From the NCBI GenBank assembly GCA_014607495.2, contig CP053148.1, positions 9,610,001-9,674,000 of the forward strand: a stretch of DNA of 64,000 nucleotides, read 5' to 3'. Of this stretch, positions 1-10,497 are shown one piece after another. The notes beneath the pieces were generated by a model that was given only the letters and a program-made list of their open reading frames with translations, made no database searches and was not told the origin of the DNA. The position numbers and the translations under genes are program-made. The DNA comes from Carposina sasakii (taxonomy: Eukaryota; Arthropoda; Insecta; Lepidoptera; Carposinidae). The first letter of the stretch is position 1. Every line of letters starts with the position of its first letter.

Positions 1-340
1 CCTTCGAGAACGTTTAAGATTTTTTGTTGGAACGATTGAAAGAGTTTTTATATACTTTGTGTATTTTCTACATTCAGGTCTGAGCTGCTGGAACTTTTAC
101 GTGAGTTCTGGACTTGTTTTTAGTTTCAGGTTGCAGGTCTGCTACGGAATAATAAATTGTGAAAGAGTTATTCTTTAAAAATTGTTTGGAATGATAAATT
201 TACATGATCTGCTGTGAATTGATTTTTTATGGAAAGTTATCTGATATTATCAATTGACGTTTTTAAGGTTAAAACAACAGAAGTTTTTATAAAAAGTATC
301 AGGAACTATATAATATATACAATAAAATAGTTAAAAAGTA
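1..340. repeat. Diverged dispersed repeat unit, copy 1
   Basis: This AT-rich segment carries the phrases 'ggaacgattgaaagag', 'gatctgctgtgaa', 'ttttaaggttaaaaca' and 'aaaaagtatcaggaacta'. They recur in the same order at about 1255-1510, 6720-6975 and, more diverged, at 7085-7240. The unit looks like part of a longer old transposon that surrounds the LTR insertion. I cannot assign it to a family. Confidence 0.6.
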
Positions 341-675
341 GTATGAAAACGGTATTCTTGAAATATGCAAGAGTCTGGAAGACCTAACATATTTAATTGA
401 ATCGGTCATTGTCGTTGCTCTTAGCAAAAGTATCAGTTTCGAACCGGGTGGCAAAGTTTTACCATCAGTGAATCGCTAACATTTTTAAACAGAAAGATCA
501 AGAGAATTTAACTTAGTAGCGATAATGATAAAACAGCTGACGATGAAAGCTACGCAGAAGGTCGTGACATGAACATCGGATATGAAGTTGAAGCAGAAGA
601 AAACGCCGTAAACGAATGTGAATCAGAAATACCAGGATACAGATATCCTGGCATGATAACCTGTGTGATACTGCT

Positions 676-1095
676 GTGATAATTGCAGATCAGTCATCAG
701 ATAGCGACAGTGTTAATGCGTGTTATAACCCTGACTTTGTGAAAAGGTTGAAAAGGTACCTTATTCCGTACGCACTTCTGTGGACGGCAATAATGGTGCC
801 AATTTTTAAAAAGGGTCGGCGACCTCCCCTTCTGTCGAAAGCGAATTTTCAGATCTGAAAAACCGTGATTTTAACACGATTTTGGAATGTTACATTATTT
901 TGATAATATGACATTCCAATGAGAATTGACCGCTTCATCCCCCAATATCTTGAAAAACTTAATAATAAAATAAAACAGCGCTGTAAGGCGTCGAATGCAG
1001 ATAAAAAAGAAAGCTCTGGAAAAAACAAATCTCGACGTCTCCTTACAAGCTTACTTTCAAGTCTTGTCGTCTCTTTCCACGGTTGAAGAGGATCG
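676..1095 (+). pseudogene. Decayed ORF of an unclassified transposon
   Basis: Broken coding sequence is visible in successive frames. An open piece at 676-858 contains KRYLIPYALLWTAIMVPIF. It continues in another frame as VESEFSDLKNRDF near 837-875, and then as PMRIDRFIPQYLEKLNN from about 917. I recall this kind of C-terminal region from repetitive proteins in invertebrate genomes, but I cannot name the family. Frame changes and stops show it is not functional. Its 3' part lies inside the 654-bp segment that is duplicated on both sides of the LTR element. Confidence 0.4.
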
Positions 1096-1557
1096 GAATG
1101 GTTTTGAAGTTAACCGGTAGCACTCAACAATAATGCGTGTAGTGCTCCAGATGAAAACCGAATTTCGGACTGCCCAGTTTTAACCAAAAAGAATTTTTTA
1201 CTGACCCTACCGCAGATAACATAGCTAAAGCAATTATTAATGAATATCAAAAGAGTTCTAGCCTTCGGGAATCTTTAAAATTTTTTTTGGAACGATTGAA
1301 AGAGTTTTCAGATATTATCAATTGACGTTTTTAAGGTTAAAACAACAGAACTTTTTATAAAAAGTATCAGGAACTATAGAACTGAGCTACACGTGAATAG
1401 AACATCCGTTTAAATTTGATTTGCTGTAAAGTGATTTGACGTTTTTCATGGAAAAAGGCCAGAACTATTTGTAAAAAGTATAGAGAGCTGTAGAACTCAC
1501 CTGTATGTTAATTTATATTTTGATGTTTTCGAACACATATAGAAGGCAAAGTGTTAG
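904..1557. repeat. 654-bp direct repeat, left copy, abutting LTR
   Basis: This 654-bp segment matches 6369-7022 without a length difference, and I saw no mismatch wherever I compared them. Its right end ('gtgttag') touches the left LTR exactly. It contains older transposon sequence, including the coding scrap TDPTADNIAKAIINEY near 1200-1250. The left breakpoint lies inside an imperfect palindrome at about 892-927. Confidence 0.9.
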
Positions 1558-1697
1558 TGAAAAATCTAGATCTTGCAGGACTACAATAAAACACCATCTA
1601 GTCTATATCACGTATATTCGGAGACTGAGATCTGTACCTACCTACCTAACCAATACAAAAATATTAATATCGAAGTACCGACATTCTACGAACATCA
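1558..1697 (-). repeat. 3' LTR of the Mag-like element
   Basis: 140 bp, TG...CA, identical by eye to 6229-6368. On the plus strand it begins 'tgaaaaatctagatc' and ends 'ctacgaacatca'. The boundary is supported by the change of flanking sequence at both ends and by the purine tract next to it. Confidence 0.92.
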
Positions 1698-1710
1698 CAC
1701 CTCCCGACCT
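1698..1710 (-). other. Polypurine tract of the LTR element
   Basis: The plus strand reads CACCTCCCGACC directly beside the LTR, so the element's own strand has a purine-rich GGTCGGGAGGTG immediately before its 3' LTR. That is the expected position for plus-strand DNA priming in reverse transcription. Confidence 0.65.
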
Positions 1711-2047
1711 ATTTTCTAAATATGTATACATAGACACATTTATTAGTAGCATACAGTTCAATACAATAATGATCTAGCTGGTTTACATAATTACAAGTAT
1801 CTTCAATCTAACCAGAGGCCATGTGTTGTTTGTCAAATCAGTCAGTCAGTAAGGGACAAGAGCCTAAATTAATTAATTTGATTATACAATATAAAATATA
1901 ACCATTACTTAATAACTACGTATACATATAATAACAAGGGGAACAGATGACTGTACATTATCAATGTAAACGACTTGTCTATGCAACAAATGCTTGTATA
2001 CAAATAAAAATAAGAATAATTGAATAGCTAACTTATCAGTAGGTAAA

Positions 2048-4555
2048 CTAATAATCTATACCGTATCTTGCAACGGCCTTACGTAATCGTTTGGGACGGC
2101 TTATCGGAGACTCTGGTATATCTGTGTGTTCCGACTCGGGTACATCGGTTCTTAATGTACGTGTAGGTTCAATCGCGACTGCATCACTGGCTTCCTCTAG
2201 AACCCTTTCCTCTTCCGCTTGAACAAGCGGGGAACTGACTCCAACAACCGGCCGCGCGACGTCCTCCCCACCCTCGTTCTGAACTGGTGCCATAGATAGC
2301 CGCGATTTACGCCTAATTTGGTCGATATGCCTGTGTATTAATTGACCGTTACCGTTATCCACCAAGTACCTATTAGAACCTTCACCGCGGACTACGGTAC
2401 CGTTCCGCCACTTGTCTCCGCCGCTATAGGCCCGCGTCGCCACCGGCTCGCCCGCGTGCAGCTGGCGCGGCGCGCCGCCCGCGTGCTGCACTTGCCGCGC
2501 CTGCGCGTCGCGCACGCACTCCTCGCGGGCCCGCTCGCCCCGCAACAAGTCCAGCCGCGAGCGCAAGCCGCGTCGTTGCAACAGCATAGCTGGGCTTTCA
2601 CCGGTGCTACTATGGATGCTATTTCTATATGATAATAAAAATGTTTGTAGTGCGACGTCTACATCTACCGATTCTCTGTTCGCTTTTTTTATTACTCTCT
2701 TACATAATTTTACTGCGTTCTCTGCTGCTCCGTTTGACGACGGGTGATAAACAGGTGAAAAAGACTGACGAATGCCATTCTTAATTAAAAAATCCTTAAA
2801 CTCGAAACTAGTAAACGGTGGACCCTGATCCGATACCAACTCCGTGGGCAAACCAAAACGCGCGAAAGTAGTTCTTAACACTTTAATGACGTTAGTTGCA
2901 TTAGTTCTTGGCATCTCGAAAACTTCTAGCCATTTCGTACTCGAGTCGATAAGTATTAAAAATGTTTTACCGTTAAGAGGACCCAGAAAATCAATATGAA
3001 TCCTACTCCACGGGCGGAAATCGTACGGCCAAGGGCTTACAGGTGCACGTGGTGGGGACTGTGCTTCTGCCGCGCAGGTCTCGCACTGCCGACACACCGC
3101 CTCGACGTCGCTGTCCACGCTCGGCCACCACACATAGCTCCTAGCTAGTGACTTCGTCTTTACTATGCCCATATGACTAGCATGGAGTTGCTTAAGGACC
3201 ACTCCTTGTAATACCCGTGGAACAACTATCCTATATCCCCACATTATGCAACCTCGATCTAGGTATAGTTCATTACGCTTATTGAAATATGGTTTACATT
3301 CATCTTCCATACAAGTTAACGGCCAACCAGATTGAATATAAAGCACTATCTTACTTAAAAGTGTATCATTTCTAGTTGCTACTTGTACATCGTTGTTAGT
3401 TACGGGAAGAAACTTCTCAACAAAATGTATATAGGTAACTTCCTTATCTATACAGTTCCTTGAACCTGTCTGCGGAAGACGAGACAAGGCGTCCGCACAG
3501 TTTTTATGCGTCGAGATATACTGAATAGTGTAATTATAACCCGATAATAACACTGCCCATCGTTGTAGGCGTGATGCCGCCATAACCGGAATTCCCGTTT
3601 TATCGCCAAATATATATGTAAGCGGTTTATGATCGGTTTTTAACATAAAATGCCTACCGTACAGGTATTGGTGGAATTTTCTGATTCCATAAACAATAGC
3701 CAAGGCTTCCCTGTCTATTTGAGCATACGCCCGCTCGGTGGCACTAAGTGACCGCGACGCAAATGCTATCGGCCGCTCGCCGTCCGCCGTGACGTGCGAG
3801 ATGACGGCGCCCACGCCCACGCCGCTCGCGTCCGCCGTCAGCACCAGCGGCTGCTCAGGGGAATAGTGTACTAACACTTCGCTCGAGGTCAGTTGTTGCT
3901 TAATGAGAGAAAATGACGCCTCGCAGTCCTTACTCCACACGAATTTCACGTTTTTCCTTAATAAATTATACAATGGCGCTAAGGTCGTACTAACGTTATT
4001 AATGAACTTAGCATAATACATCACCATACCTATAAAAGACCTAAGTTCCGACACGTTTGCAGGCGCTGGAGTTTTAACAATAGCCTCAACCTTTGCCGGA
4101 CACGTATGCACACCTTTTTTGTTAATGACATGTCCCAAATAACTTACTGACTCCTGAAAAAAATTACATTTGTCTTTTTTTACCCTCAGACCACTAGCCT
4201 TAAGGCGATCAAAAACTTTATGTAGGTTACCGATATGTTCCTCCGTGTTCCTACCAGTTATAATGATGTCATCTAGAAATACACCTACATACGATAAGTC
4301 TGCGAACAATTGTTCTAAATGTTTTTGAAATATACCTGGACTGGACGAAAGGCCAAAAACTAATCGGTTATACATAAAAAGGCCCTTATGTGTGTTTATT
4401 ACAGTACACGCCTTTGTTTCATCAAGTTCAAATTGTGAATAAGCTTGAGAGAGATCGATCTTACTAAATCTCTCACCGCCGTGCAATCGCGCTAGTAAAT
4501 CCTCTACTTTTGGTAACGGGTAACGGTCAATCTCGATTACTTTGTTTAAAGTCAA
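2048..4555 (-). CDS. pol: Pol of the Mag-like element: RT, RNase H, integrase
   Basis: This 835-codon open frame is the main part of a gypsy Pol. The methionine at 4555 is internal to the RT domain, so it is not a real start. RT carries the catalytic VFLDD box at residues 93-96. RNase H shows TADAS (240-244), TDHKP (307-311) and DALSR (355-359). Integrase has the HHCC zinc motif (H458, H461, C488, C491) and the DDE triad (D522 in HIDFLGP, D576 in VSDQGPP, E612 in NGAAENA). The C-terminus is variable and Arg/Glu rich. The protein copies element RNA into DNA and inserts it. All catalytic residues are present. The reading frame differs from the upstream Gag-protease frame because of the break near 4589-4596. 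Confidence 0.92.
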   Translation of the reverse strand: MTLNKVIEIDRYPLPKVEDLLARLHGGERFSKIDLSQAYSQFELDETKACTVINTHKGLFMYNRLVFGLSSSPGIFQKHLEQLFADLSYVGVFLDDIIITGRNTEEHIGNLHKVFDRLKASGLRVKKDKCNFFQESVSYLGHVINKKGVHTCPAKVEAIVKTPAPANVSELRSFIGMVMYYAKFINNVSTTLAPLYNLLRKNVKFVWSKDCEASFSLIKQQLTSSEVLVHYSPEQPLVLTADASGVGVGAVISHVTADGERPIAFASRSLSATERAYAQIDREALAIVYGIRKFHQYLYGRHFMLKTDHKPLTYIFGDKTGIPVMAASRLQRWAVLLSGYNYTIQYISTHKNCADALSRLPQTGSRNCIDKEVTYIHFVEKFLPVTNNDVQVATRNDTLLSKIVLYIQSGWPLTCMEDECKPYFNKRNELYLDRGCIMWGYRIVVPRVLQGVVLKQLHASHMGIVKTKSLARSYVWWPSVDSDVEAVCRQCETCAAEAQSPPRAPVSPWPYDFRPWSRIHIDFLGPLNGKTFLILIDSSTKWLEVFEMPRTNATNVIKVLRTTFARFGLPTELVSDQGPPFTSFEFKDFLIKNGIRQSFSPVYHPSSNGAAENAVKLCKRVIKKANRESVDVDVALQTFLLSYRNSIHSSTGESPAMLLQRRGLRSRLDLLRGERAREECVRDAQARQVQHAGGAPRQLHAGEPVATRAYSGGDKWRNGTVVRGEGSNRYLVDNGNGQLIHRHIDQIRRKSRLSMAPVQNEGGEDVARPVVGVSSPLVQAEEERVLEEASDAVAIEPTRTLRTDVPESEHTDIPESPISRPKRLRKAVARYGIDY

Positions 4556-4562
4556 TTTGTAA

Positions 4563-6155
4563 TCAGCACAAATACGAATAGTCCCATCTTTTTTTTACCA
4601 CCGGCACTATCGGAGTGGCCCAGTCCGAGCGGTCCACGGGGGTGAGGACGCCGTCGCGCGTCAGCTGCTGTAGGGCGCGCTCCACGGGCTCGCGCAGCGC
4701 GTACGCCAGCGGGCGGGCGCGCATGTACACGGGTCGCACTCCTGGGCGCAAGTGAATACTCACCCTGCCGCCGGTAAACCGTCCCAAGCCTTCAGCGAAC
4801 ACTTCACAATATTTGGAACTGAAATCGTTAAAATTAAAACAATTATTTGACAAATTGTAAACTTTACTACTCTGCTCGAAACTAGGTAACTGTAGTTTTA
4901 ATTCTATTAACCATTGTCTTCCTAATAGTGACGTTTTAGCGTCATAAACAACATACAAATCTAAATATTTCTCTACGCCATTATACTTAACAAGAGGTTT
5001 TACTAATCCCACCGGGCGAACTAGTTCGCCTGTGTAATATTTGAGTATCAATTTACATGTTTTTAATGGCAAGTCTGTAAAATGTTTCTTGTATAAATCG
5101 TAGCTTATACAGGACACCGCACTACCCGTGTCACATTCCATGCCGACATTTATGCCATTTAAATTTAATGTTACTATAAACGGTTTACACAAATCGAGGG
5201 ATAACTGATTTATATTAACGGTAAGTACCTCGTCACTGCCCTCACTATCCAGCACATTATCTTCATCCATTGGTGTAGTTACTTCCACATTATGATGCCC
5301 CGTCACCTCAGGGCAAACGCGACGCAGGTGACCCTGGCGATTACACACTCTGCATACATAGCGTGTGAATCTGCAACCCGCTTCCTCATGAGGTCCACCA
5401 CATGCCCGACAACGCTGTCCCGCCTCGTGCCGGGCTCGCCCCGCGCCCTGCGCGGACCCGCGCTGTGCGAACCCGCGCGGCCCTGCCTGCCACGTTGGCG
5501 CGGCCGCCGCCCTGGCGCTATGCCCGGCGCGCGCGCGGCTCCTGCCACCGCCCCCGCCGCCGCCGTCCATTGTCCGCATGCCCACTACTGCCTGGCATGC
5601 CACGACACTAGGCCCGCTCGATGGCACCTCCACACGGCCTTCAACTACCGCCGCATTTTTCTCTGCCGCCTCCATGCTTATAGCTAGACGATATGCCTGA
5701 GAGAATTTTAACTTTTCCTCTGTGAAAAGTCGTTGACGAATCGTTTCACACTGAATACCACACACCATTTGGTCTCTCAAACTTTCTTCTAACCAAGATC
5801 CGAACTCACAAGTTTTAGATAACTTTTTTAACACTGCCACGTAGTCCGATATTGATTCTCCTGTAAGCTGTGCCCTATGCCTAAACTTATAACGTTCCGC
5901 GAGTACACTAGGTTTAGGTTGTAAGTGAGCTTCTAGAATTTTCGATAATTCGTTAAATGTCTTTTCGGACGGTTTAGTGGGTGTACATAAATCCACCAAA
6001 AGTTCGTAACATTCTGCTCCAATTACTGTTATTAATGTAGGCACTTTGAGCTCATTTGTAATCTTATTTATGATAAAATATTGTTCGAGACGTTCTACGT
6101 ACAACTGCCAATTGTCCGATCGAACATTGAATTCCGATATTTTTCCGACCGACAT
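4563..6155 (-). CDS. gag: Gag and aspartic protease of the Mag-like element
   Basis: This 530-codon ORF starts about 75 bp inside the 5' LTR. Residues 1-170 are a retrotransposon Gag region without predicted membrane segments. An Arg/Gly-rich linker with a run of glycines (about 198-204) follows. Two CCHC zinc knuckles come next: C249-C252-H256-C261 and C268-C271-H276-C281, the usual RNA-packaging module. The aspartic protease has DTGS at 342-345 and a LLGRQWL flap-end motif at 410-416. The ORF then enters the start of RT (DRSDWATPIVPVVKK) and ends when the frame shifts. Gag, protease and RT would otherwise be one continuous frame, which fits Mag-type elements. Confidence 0.9.
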   Translation of the reverse strand: MSVGKISEFNVRSDNWQLYVERLEQYFIINKITNELKVPTLITVIGAECYELLVDLCTPTKPSEKTFNELSKILEAHLQPKPSVLAERYKFRHRAQLTGESISDYVAVLKKLSKTCEFGSWLEESLRDQMVCGIQCETIRQRLFTEEKLKFSQAYRLAISMEAAEKNAAVVEGRVEVPSSGPSVVACQAVVGMRTMDGGGGGGGRSRARAGHSARAAAAPTWQAGPRGFAQRGSAQGAGRARHEAGQRCRACGGPHEEAGCRFTRYVCRVCNRQGHLRRVCPEVTGHHNVEVTTPMDEDNVLDSEGSDEVLTVNINQLSLDLCKPFIVTLNLNGINVGMECDTGSAVSCISYDLYKKHFTDLPLKTCKLILKYYTGELVRPVGLVKPLVKYNGVEKYLDLYVVYDAKTSLLGRQWLIELKLQLPSFEQSSKVYNLSNNCFNFNDFSSKYCEVFAEGLGRFTGGRVSIHLRPGVRPVYMRARPLAYALREPVERALQQLTRDGVLTPVDRSDWATPIVPVVKKRWDYSYLC

Positions 6156-6217
6156 TATTTACGCACTGTCACATTAGCACTCAGTGAAATAACAATTTTA
6201 TCCCGTAGGTTCAAATA

Positions 6218-6227
6218 CTCGTCGCCA
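6218..6227 (-). other. Primer-binding site, tRNA-Ser type
   Basis: The plus strand reads CTCGTCGCCA one base inside the 5' LTR. That equals the 3' end, including CCA, of insect tRNA-Ser(GCU) as I remember it. The adjoining 'ggttcaaat' resembles the TpsiC arm of the same tRNA, so pairing may extend. This position is where the tRNA primes minus-strand DNA. Confidence 0.75.
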
Positions 6228-6228
6228 C

Positions 6229-6368
6229 TGAAAAATCTAGATCTTGCAGGACTACAATAAAACACCATCTAGTCTATATCACGTATATTCGGAGACTGAG
6301 ATCTGTACCTACCTACCTAACCAATACAAAAATATTAATATCGAAGTACCGACATTCTACGAACATCA
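6229..6368 (-). repeat. 5' LTR of the Mag-like element
   Basis: 140 bp, identical by eye to 1558-1697. On the element strand a TCAGT initiator lies at 6299-6295 and could mark the transcription start. No TATA box is obvious. Confidence 0.92.
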
Positions 6369-7022
6369 TAATATGACATTCCAATGAGAATTGACCGCTT
6401 CATCCCCCAATATCTTGAAAAACTTAATAATAAAATAAAACAGCGCTGTAAGGCGTCGAATGCAGATAAAAAAGAAAGCTCTGGAAAAAACAAATCTCGA
6501 CGTCTCCTTACAAGCTTACTTTCAAGTCTTGTCGTCTCTTTCCACGGTTGAAGAGGATCGGAATGGTTTTGAAGTTAACCGGTAGCACTCAACAATAATG
6601 CGTGTAGTGCTCCAGATGAAAACCGAATTTCGGACTGCCCAGTTTTAACCAAAAAGAATTTTTTACTGACCCTACCGCAGATAACATAGCTAAAGCAATT
6701 ATTAATGAATATCAAAAGAGTTCTAGCCTTCGGGAATCTTTAAAATTTTTTTTGGAACGATTGAAAGAGTTTTCAGATATTATCAATTGACGTTTTTAAG
6801 GTTAAAACAACAGAACTTTTTATAAAAAGTATCAGGAACTATAGAACTGAGCTACACGTGAATAGAACATCCGTTTAAATTTGATTTGCTGTAAAGTGAT
6901 TTGACGTTTTTCATGGAAAAAGGCCAGAACTATTTGTAAAAAGTATAGAGAGCTGTAGAACTCACCTGTATGTTAATTTATATTTTGATGTTTTCGAACA
7001 CATATAGAAGGCAAAGTGTTAG
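6369..7022. repeat. 654-bp direct repeat, right copy, abutting LTR
   Basis: Second copy of 904-1557. It starts at the base after the 5' LTR and ends with 'gtgttag', after which unrelated sequence ('caggactctgacc') begins. The copy has the same length as the left one, and I saw no differences. Confidence 0.9.
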
Positions 7023-9160
7023 CAGGACTCTGACCAATTCACCGGAACACTGGCTTACTGCGTAGAAACGGTCCATCCAAAAAATTAAAAAACTCACATT
7101 TTATTTTCATCTGCTGCAAAGTGATCTGCTACGGGAAGTTAGCAGCAAATTTTTTCAATTTAAGTTTTTCAGGGTTAAAATGACAGAAGTATTCATAAAA
7201 AGTATCAGAGACTGTAGAACTCACCTGCACTAGAAAAAAAAGTCCCATTTATTTTTGAGCTGCTGGAAAATGAGCTGCTAAGTTCACGGACACATAATGT
7301 AAGTATAATGTGACGTATACCTATAATGTAGGAGGTACTGAACTGATTTTACTGTTATTCTATGGTGCTGGCGGCATTCATCAATCAGCCGCTTACAAAA
7401 GGATGCCGACAAACAACGCTGATATGGAATAGGTACTTTGTGGAGATATTAGACAATGCTTTCTGCATTATCGTGAAATATAATTTTTAAAGAGGGAGGA
7501 TTTCGTAGTAAGTAATATCTTCGGCTACTATCTATTTTTTATAACCCTTACACGTACCTAATTAGCGACACCCACGCGAGCGGAGGCAACAGCCAGTTGT
7601 AAAAGGAGGCAATAAAAGAGTGTTGTTGGTTCGGACGCTGAGTCTATGTTGTCTCATAACTTACATTACGTACATACTAAAATACATGTCTAAGAGTGAG
7701 AGAGTGTCACTACACTACACAGTATATTATATAAAATCCTCTGTCCTGAATCGTGTTCTAAGATACCAGAAACTTATAAGCTGTGTCCTTTGTACCTACT
7801 CGTAGGCCTCCTGAAACTAAAAATAGATTTTCCGGAATTCCCACAGGAATGGAAAATAACGGATATTCTAAAGTCAAAGGCGAAGTTGTGGCCGCCCTCT
7901 AGTAGTAACGTAGTAACCAGTACTAGTACTCGTACTAGTGACTAAGCAATACCTATAATAATAATGTACCTATTTGCATGCCATGCCACATTTATTTAGC
8001 GAAACATATCTTTGTGAACCTATGATATGTTAGTCTAACCATGAGAACTAAAAAAAGGACAACATATGGATTTAACATCAAGATAAAACTGAAAAAATAA
8101 AACTATTACAAAACTAAGAAAAAGAAAACACACACACTTATTGTATTACATAAATAAATAGACACATCAGAATTAATAGTCTAGGTGAGGGGGTGACTAC
8201 TCAGAAACATTTGAAATGCTGCACTGGCATCTTTTCTGTATGCAGCTGTTGACGTTATAAATACGAGTATGTCACTATTGGAGAATGTGTCGTTATAACT
8301 CTGAGCCATGCGATTTAATGCAATACAAAGGGGCGCGCTTGCCAGTGTTGATTCGACAGATACTGGTACCTGTCATGAATAGTCTGTGAGAATGCCCCGC
8401 ACGGGGGTTAGCCGTTCTAGGGACATAATAGCACAGCCTTCCCGTAAAGTCTCTGATCTTATTTATCGTACCATCTTTTAAGCAAAAAAAAAAAATATTT
8501 CGTGACATTTCCAAATAATTTTCTGCTTCAGATCCAAAAGAGTAATTAATTGTTGCCATAGACTATCCATTGTAATTATTGCCATGTCCTATTTCGGCAA
8601 AAAAAATGTCTGAATGGTTAATTTTGAAAATTTGTAATATAGACTACTACATACTTTATTGTTATTTCACAAGCTGTCCTTGCTTTTGTCGAAACGGAAC
8701 GAGGTCAGCTTTTAAAAGTCTGCGTGCAGGCTCTATTGTTGTGGTGATATTGTCAAATATTTATAGTCAGGGTGCGACGTAGAATAACGTCATGGTAGAA
8801 TGTCAGTCGACCGTGACGGGACTCACTCCACTCCTCGTAATCCGGGCCGGCCCACCTCAAAGTAGCTGCCCCTATTAGCGACCCACATAATCACCTATAT
8901 TTTTCAACCTTTAAAAATACAAATTTTAATTTGGTTTATAACACCGCGCAATTTTAACGTAATAACAGAAAATATGGCGGAATAAAAACATATATTGAAA
9001 CGATGGAAGTTGGACACTTAATAAGGGTGTAACTGATCAATGCTACAAAAAATGGTGATTCAAAAGACACAATAATGTGTCAAACGCTACTTTAACTTTG
9101 TAGGTGTATCTAATCTACTCTTCCTAGGAAATGGTAATACATAATTTAACGTAATGTATA
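7023..9160. other. No gene recognised; old repeat at its start
   Basis: Positions 7085-7240 hold another diverged copy of the unit seen at 1-340. The rest is AT-rich with scattered short ORFs (for example 8293-8559 minus). They show no recognisable motif and no splice or promoter context, so I do not call them genes. Confidence 0.6.
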
Positions 9161-10040
9161 TGTCGCAGTCATCTGGTTGAATCTGCTATTTGATTGAATG
9201 ACTAGCGCGTTCATTGAATGACGATATTCAATTGAATAGGCCGAACATTGATTGAACAAACGTCACTCAACGTCCAACAAGATAGCGGATTGTAACATAG
9301 CCCTTTGAACAGAGCGGACGTAAATCAGTCAGGTGATTCAAATTTAGTTCATTTTTTTCCACTGCGGCGCTAGTAGTCACTAAAACAAATATGGCGTCAA
9401 TCAGCTTGCACAGATAGCACTGTGTTGATGTTTTTTTCGATTAAATTTACTTTAAAGTGCGTTCTACTCGTATCTATATCAAAATGGCTCTCCTAGTCTT
9501 TGGAATACCTTGAATTAGTTGGTAGAAAAAGTCAGTAAGTATTTATTATCTGTCTTATGACTTAAAATACAATATAAAATCATAATAAGGTGTGTCATGT
9601 CCTCATTTTTGTTATATATACCTCATTTTATTTATAAATAGAAAGAATCCGAAAGAACGAAATCAGGTTTTTTATTAGGCACAGTTTTGTGTATTATTAT
9701 CATCCATAGTTTTCTAATTAATTTTTAAGTAACTCAATAGTACCTGCTCATATAAAGTTTACACTATAAAAAACCTAAAGAAGCTGATTTCGCAAACACA
9801 AAATTTGAACTTTTTAGTAGGATACATCAATATGGAAAAACGTCAACCTTCACTCATATCTTACAAGTATGAGTGTTCAAATATGAGTGAACCCACGTCC
9901 ACTGCAAACCGTGCCAGCCGCTATAACCACTAAGCCACCGGATCAATTACTCGAATGACTAATTTTAATTTAAATGTAGTCATTCAATGAACGCGCTAAT
10001 CATTCAATCAAAAAGCAGATTCAACCAGATGACTGCGACA
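9161..10040. mobile_element. MITE-like element with 62-bp inverted ends, TA-flanked
   Basis: Positions 9161-9222 and 9979-10040 are inverted copies of each other over 62 bp with two mismatches. They start TGTCGCAGTC and end GACTGCGACA. A TA dinucleotide flanks each side (9159-9160, 10041-10042), the target duplication of Tc1/mariner-type transposons. No transposase is encoded, so it would depend on an enzyme made elsewhere. The interior includes a tRNA-like SINE scrap and a module shared with 61.1 and 62.5 kb. Confidence 0.88.
9886..9940 (-). repeat. tRNA-derived SINE fragment
   Basis: On the minus strand 'tggcttagtggttatagcgg' fits the RNA polymerase III A box (TGGCNNAGTGG). Some 35 bases on, 'gggttcactc' is a degraded B box. 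There is no cloverleaf able to form a tRNA, so this is a retroposed fragment inside the inverted-repeat element. Confidence 0.45.
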
Positions 10041-10497
10041 TACAGGGTGTAAAAAGACAACAATGTTTTTTTAATACCTACCTCGTATTCTTCGCCCATA
10101 AATAAAAGTGTGAGTCAAATTCGCGCACGAAGGGTTCTGTGCCTATCTTAAAAACATCAAAAAAATAATGTCTGTTTTATGGAACTACCCATCGCTTTTT
10201 ATATTATTAATATTTGTTGTGATAGCGGCAACAAAATGACCTACTTCTTCTGTGTAAATTTCAACAGACTAACTGTCACGATTCATGAGATACAGCCTGG
10301 TAACAGACGGGTAGCGTAGGCAAAATAATAGGGTCCTGTTTGGAAATCTTCAGGTAGAAACCCTAAACTTGTTGTCTAATGACAACAAAATAACACATGC
10401 AATTTATAAAGATATTGTGTAATTATACCTACTATCTTAGAAGACAAGTTAAAGACAAAAAGGAAGAAAAAGGTCAAAGAAAAAGCTAGTCAAGTAA
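10041..10497. other. No feature recognised
   Basis: AT-rich sequence without a coding or repeat signature that I can identify. Confidence 0.6.

Larger units (their letters stand above)
1558..6368 (-). mobile_element. Young Ty3/gypsy (Mag-like) LTR retrotransposon
   Basis: The element is about 4.8 kb and reads on the minus strand: 5' LTR 6229-6368, primer-binding site, Gag with protease, Pol (RT, RNase H, integrase), polypurine tract, 3' LTR 1558-1697. The two LTRs are 140 bp, start TG and end CA, and look identical, so the insertion is recent. Very short LTRs and a tRNA-Ser type primer site are known from the Mag lineage, first described in Bombyx. The only break seen is a frame change in the RT region at about 4589-4596. 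No 4-6 bp target duplication flanks it; instead a 654-bp direct repeat does. Confidence 0.93.

Noticed and set aside
5292..5687. Plus-strand open frames of up to 131 codons in the GC-rich part of Gag
   Set aside because: They are antisense to the zinc-knuckle and glycine-rich part of Gag. Their low-complexity Arg/Ala/Pro sequence is what the reverse strand of that region gives.
8293..8559. 88-codon minus-strand ORF
   Set aside because: No motif, poor composition (FFFC run from a poly-T stretch), and no splice or promoter context.
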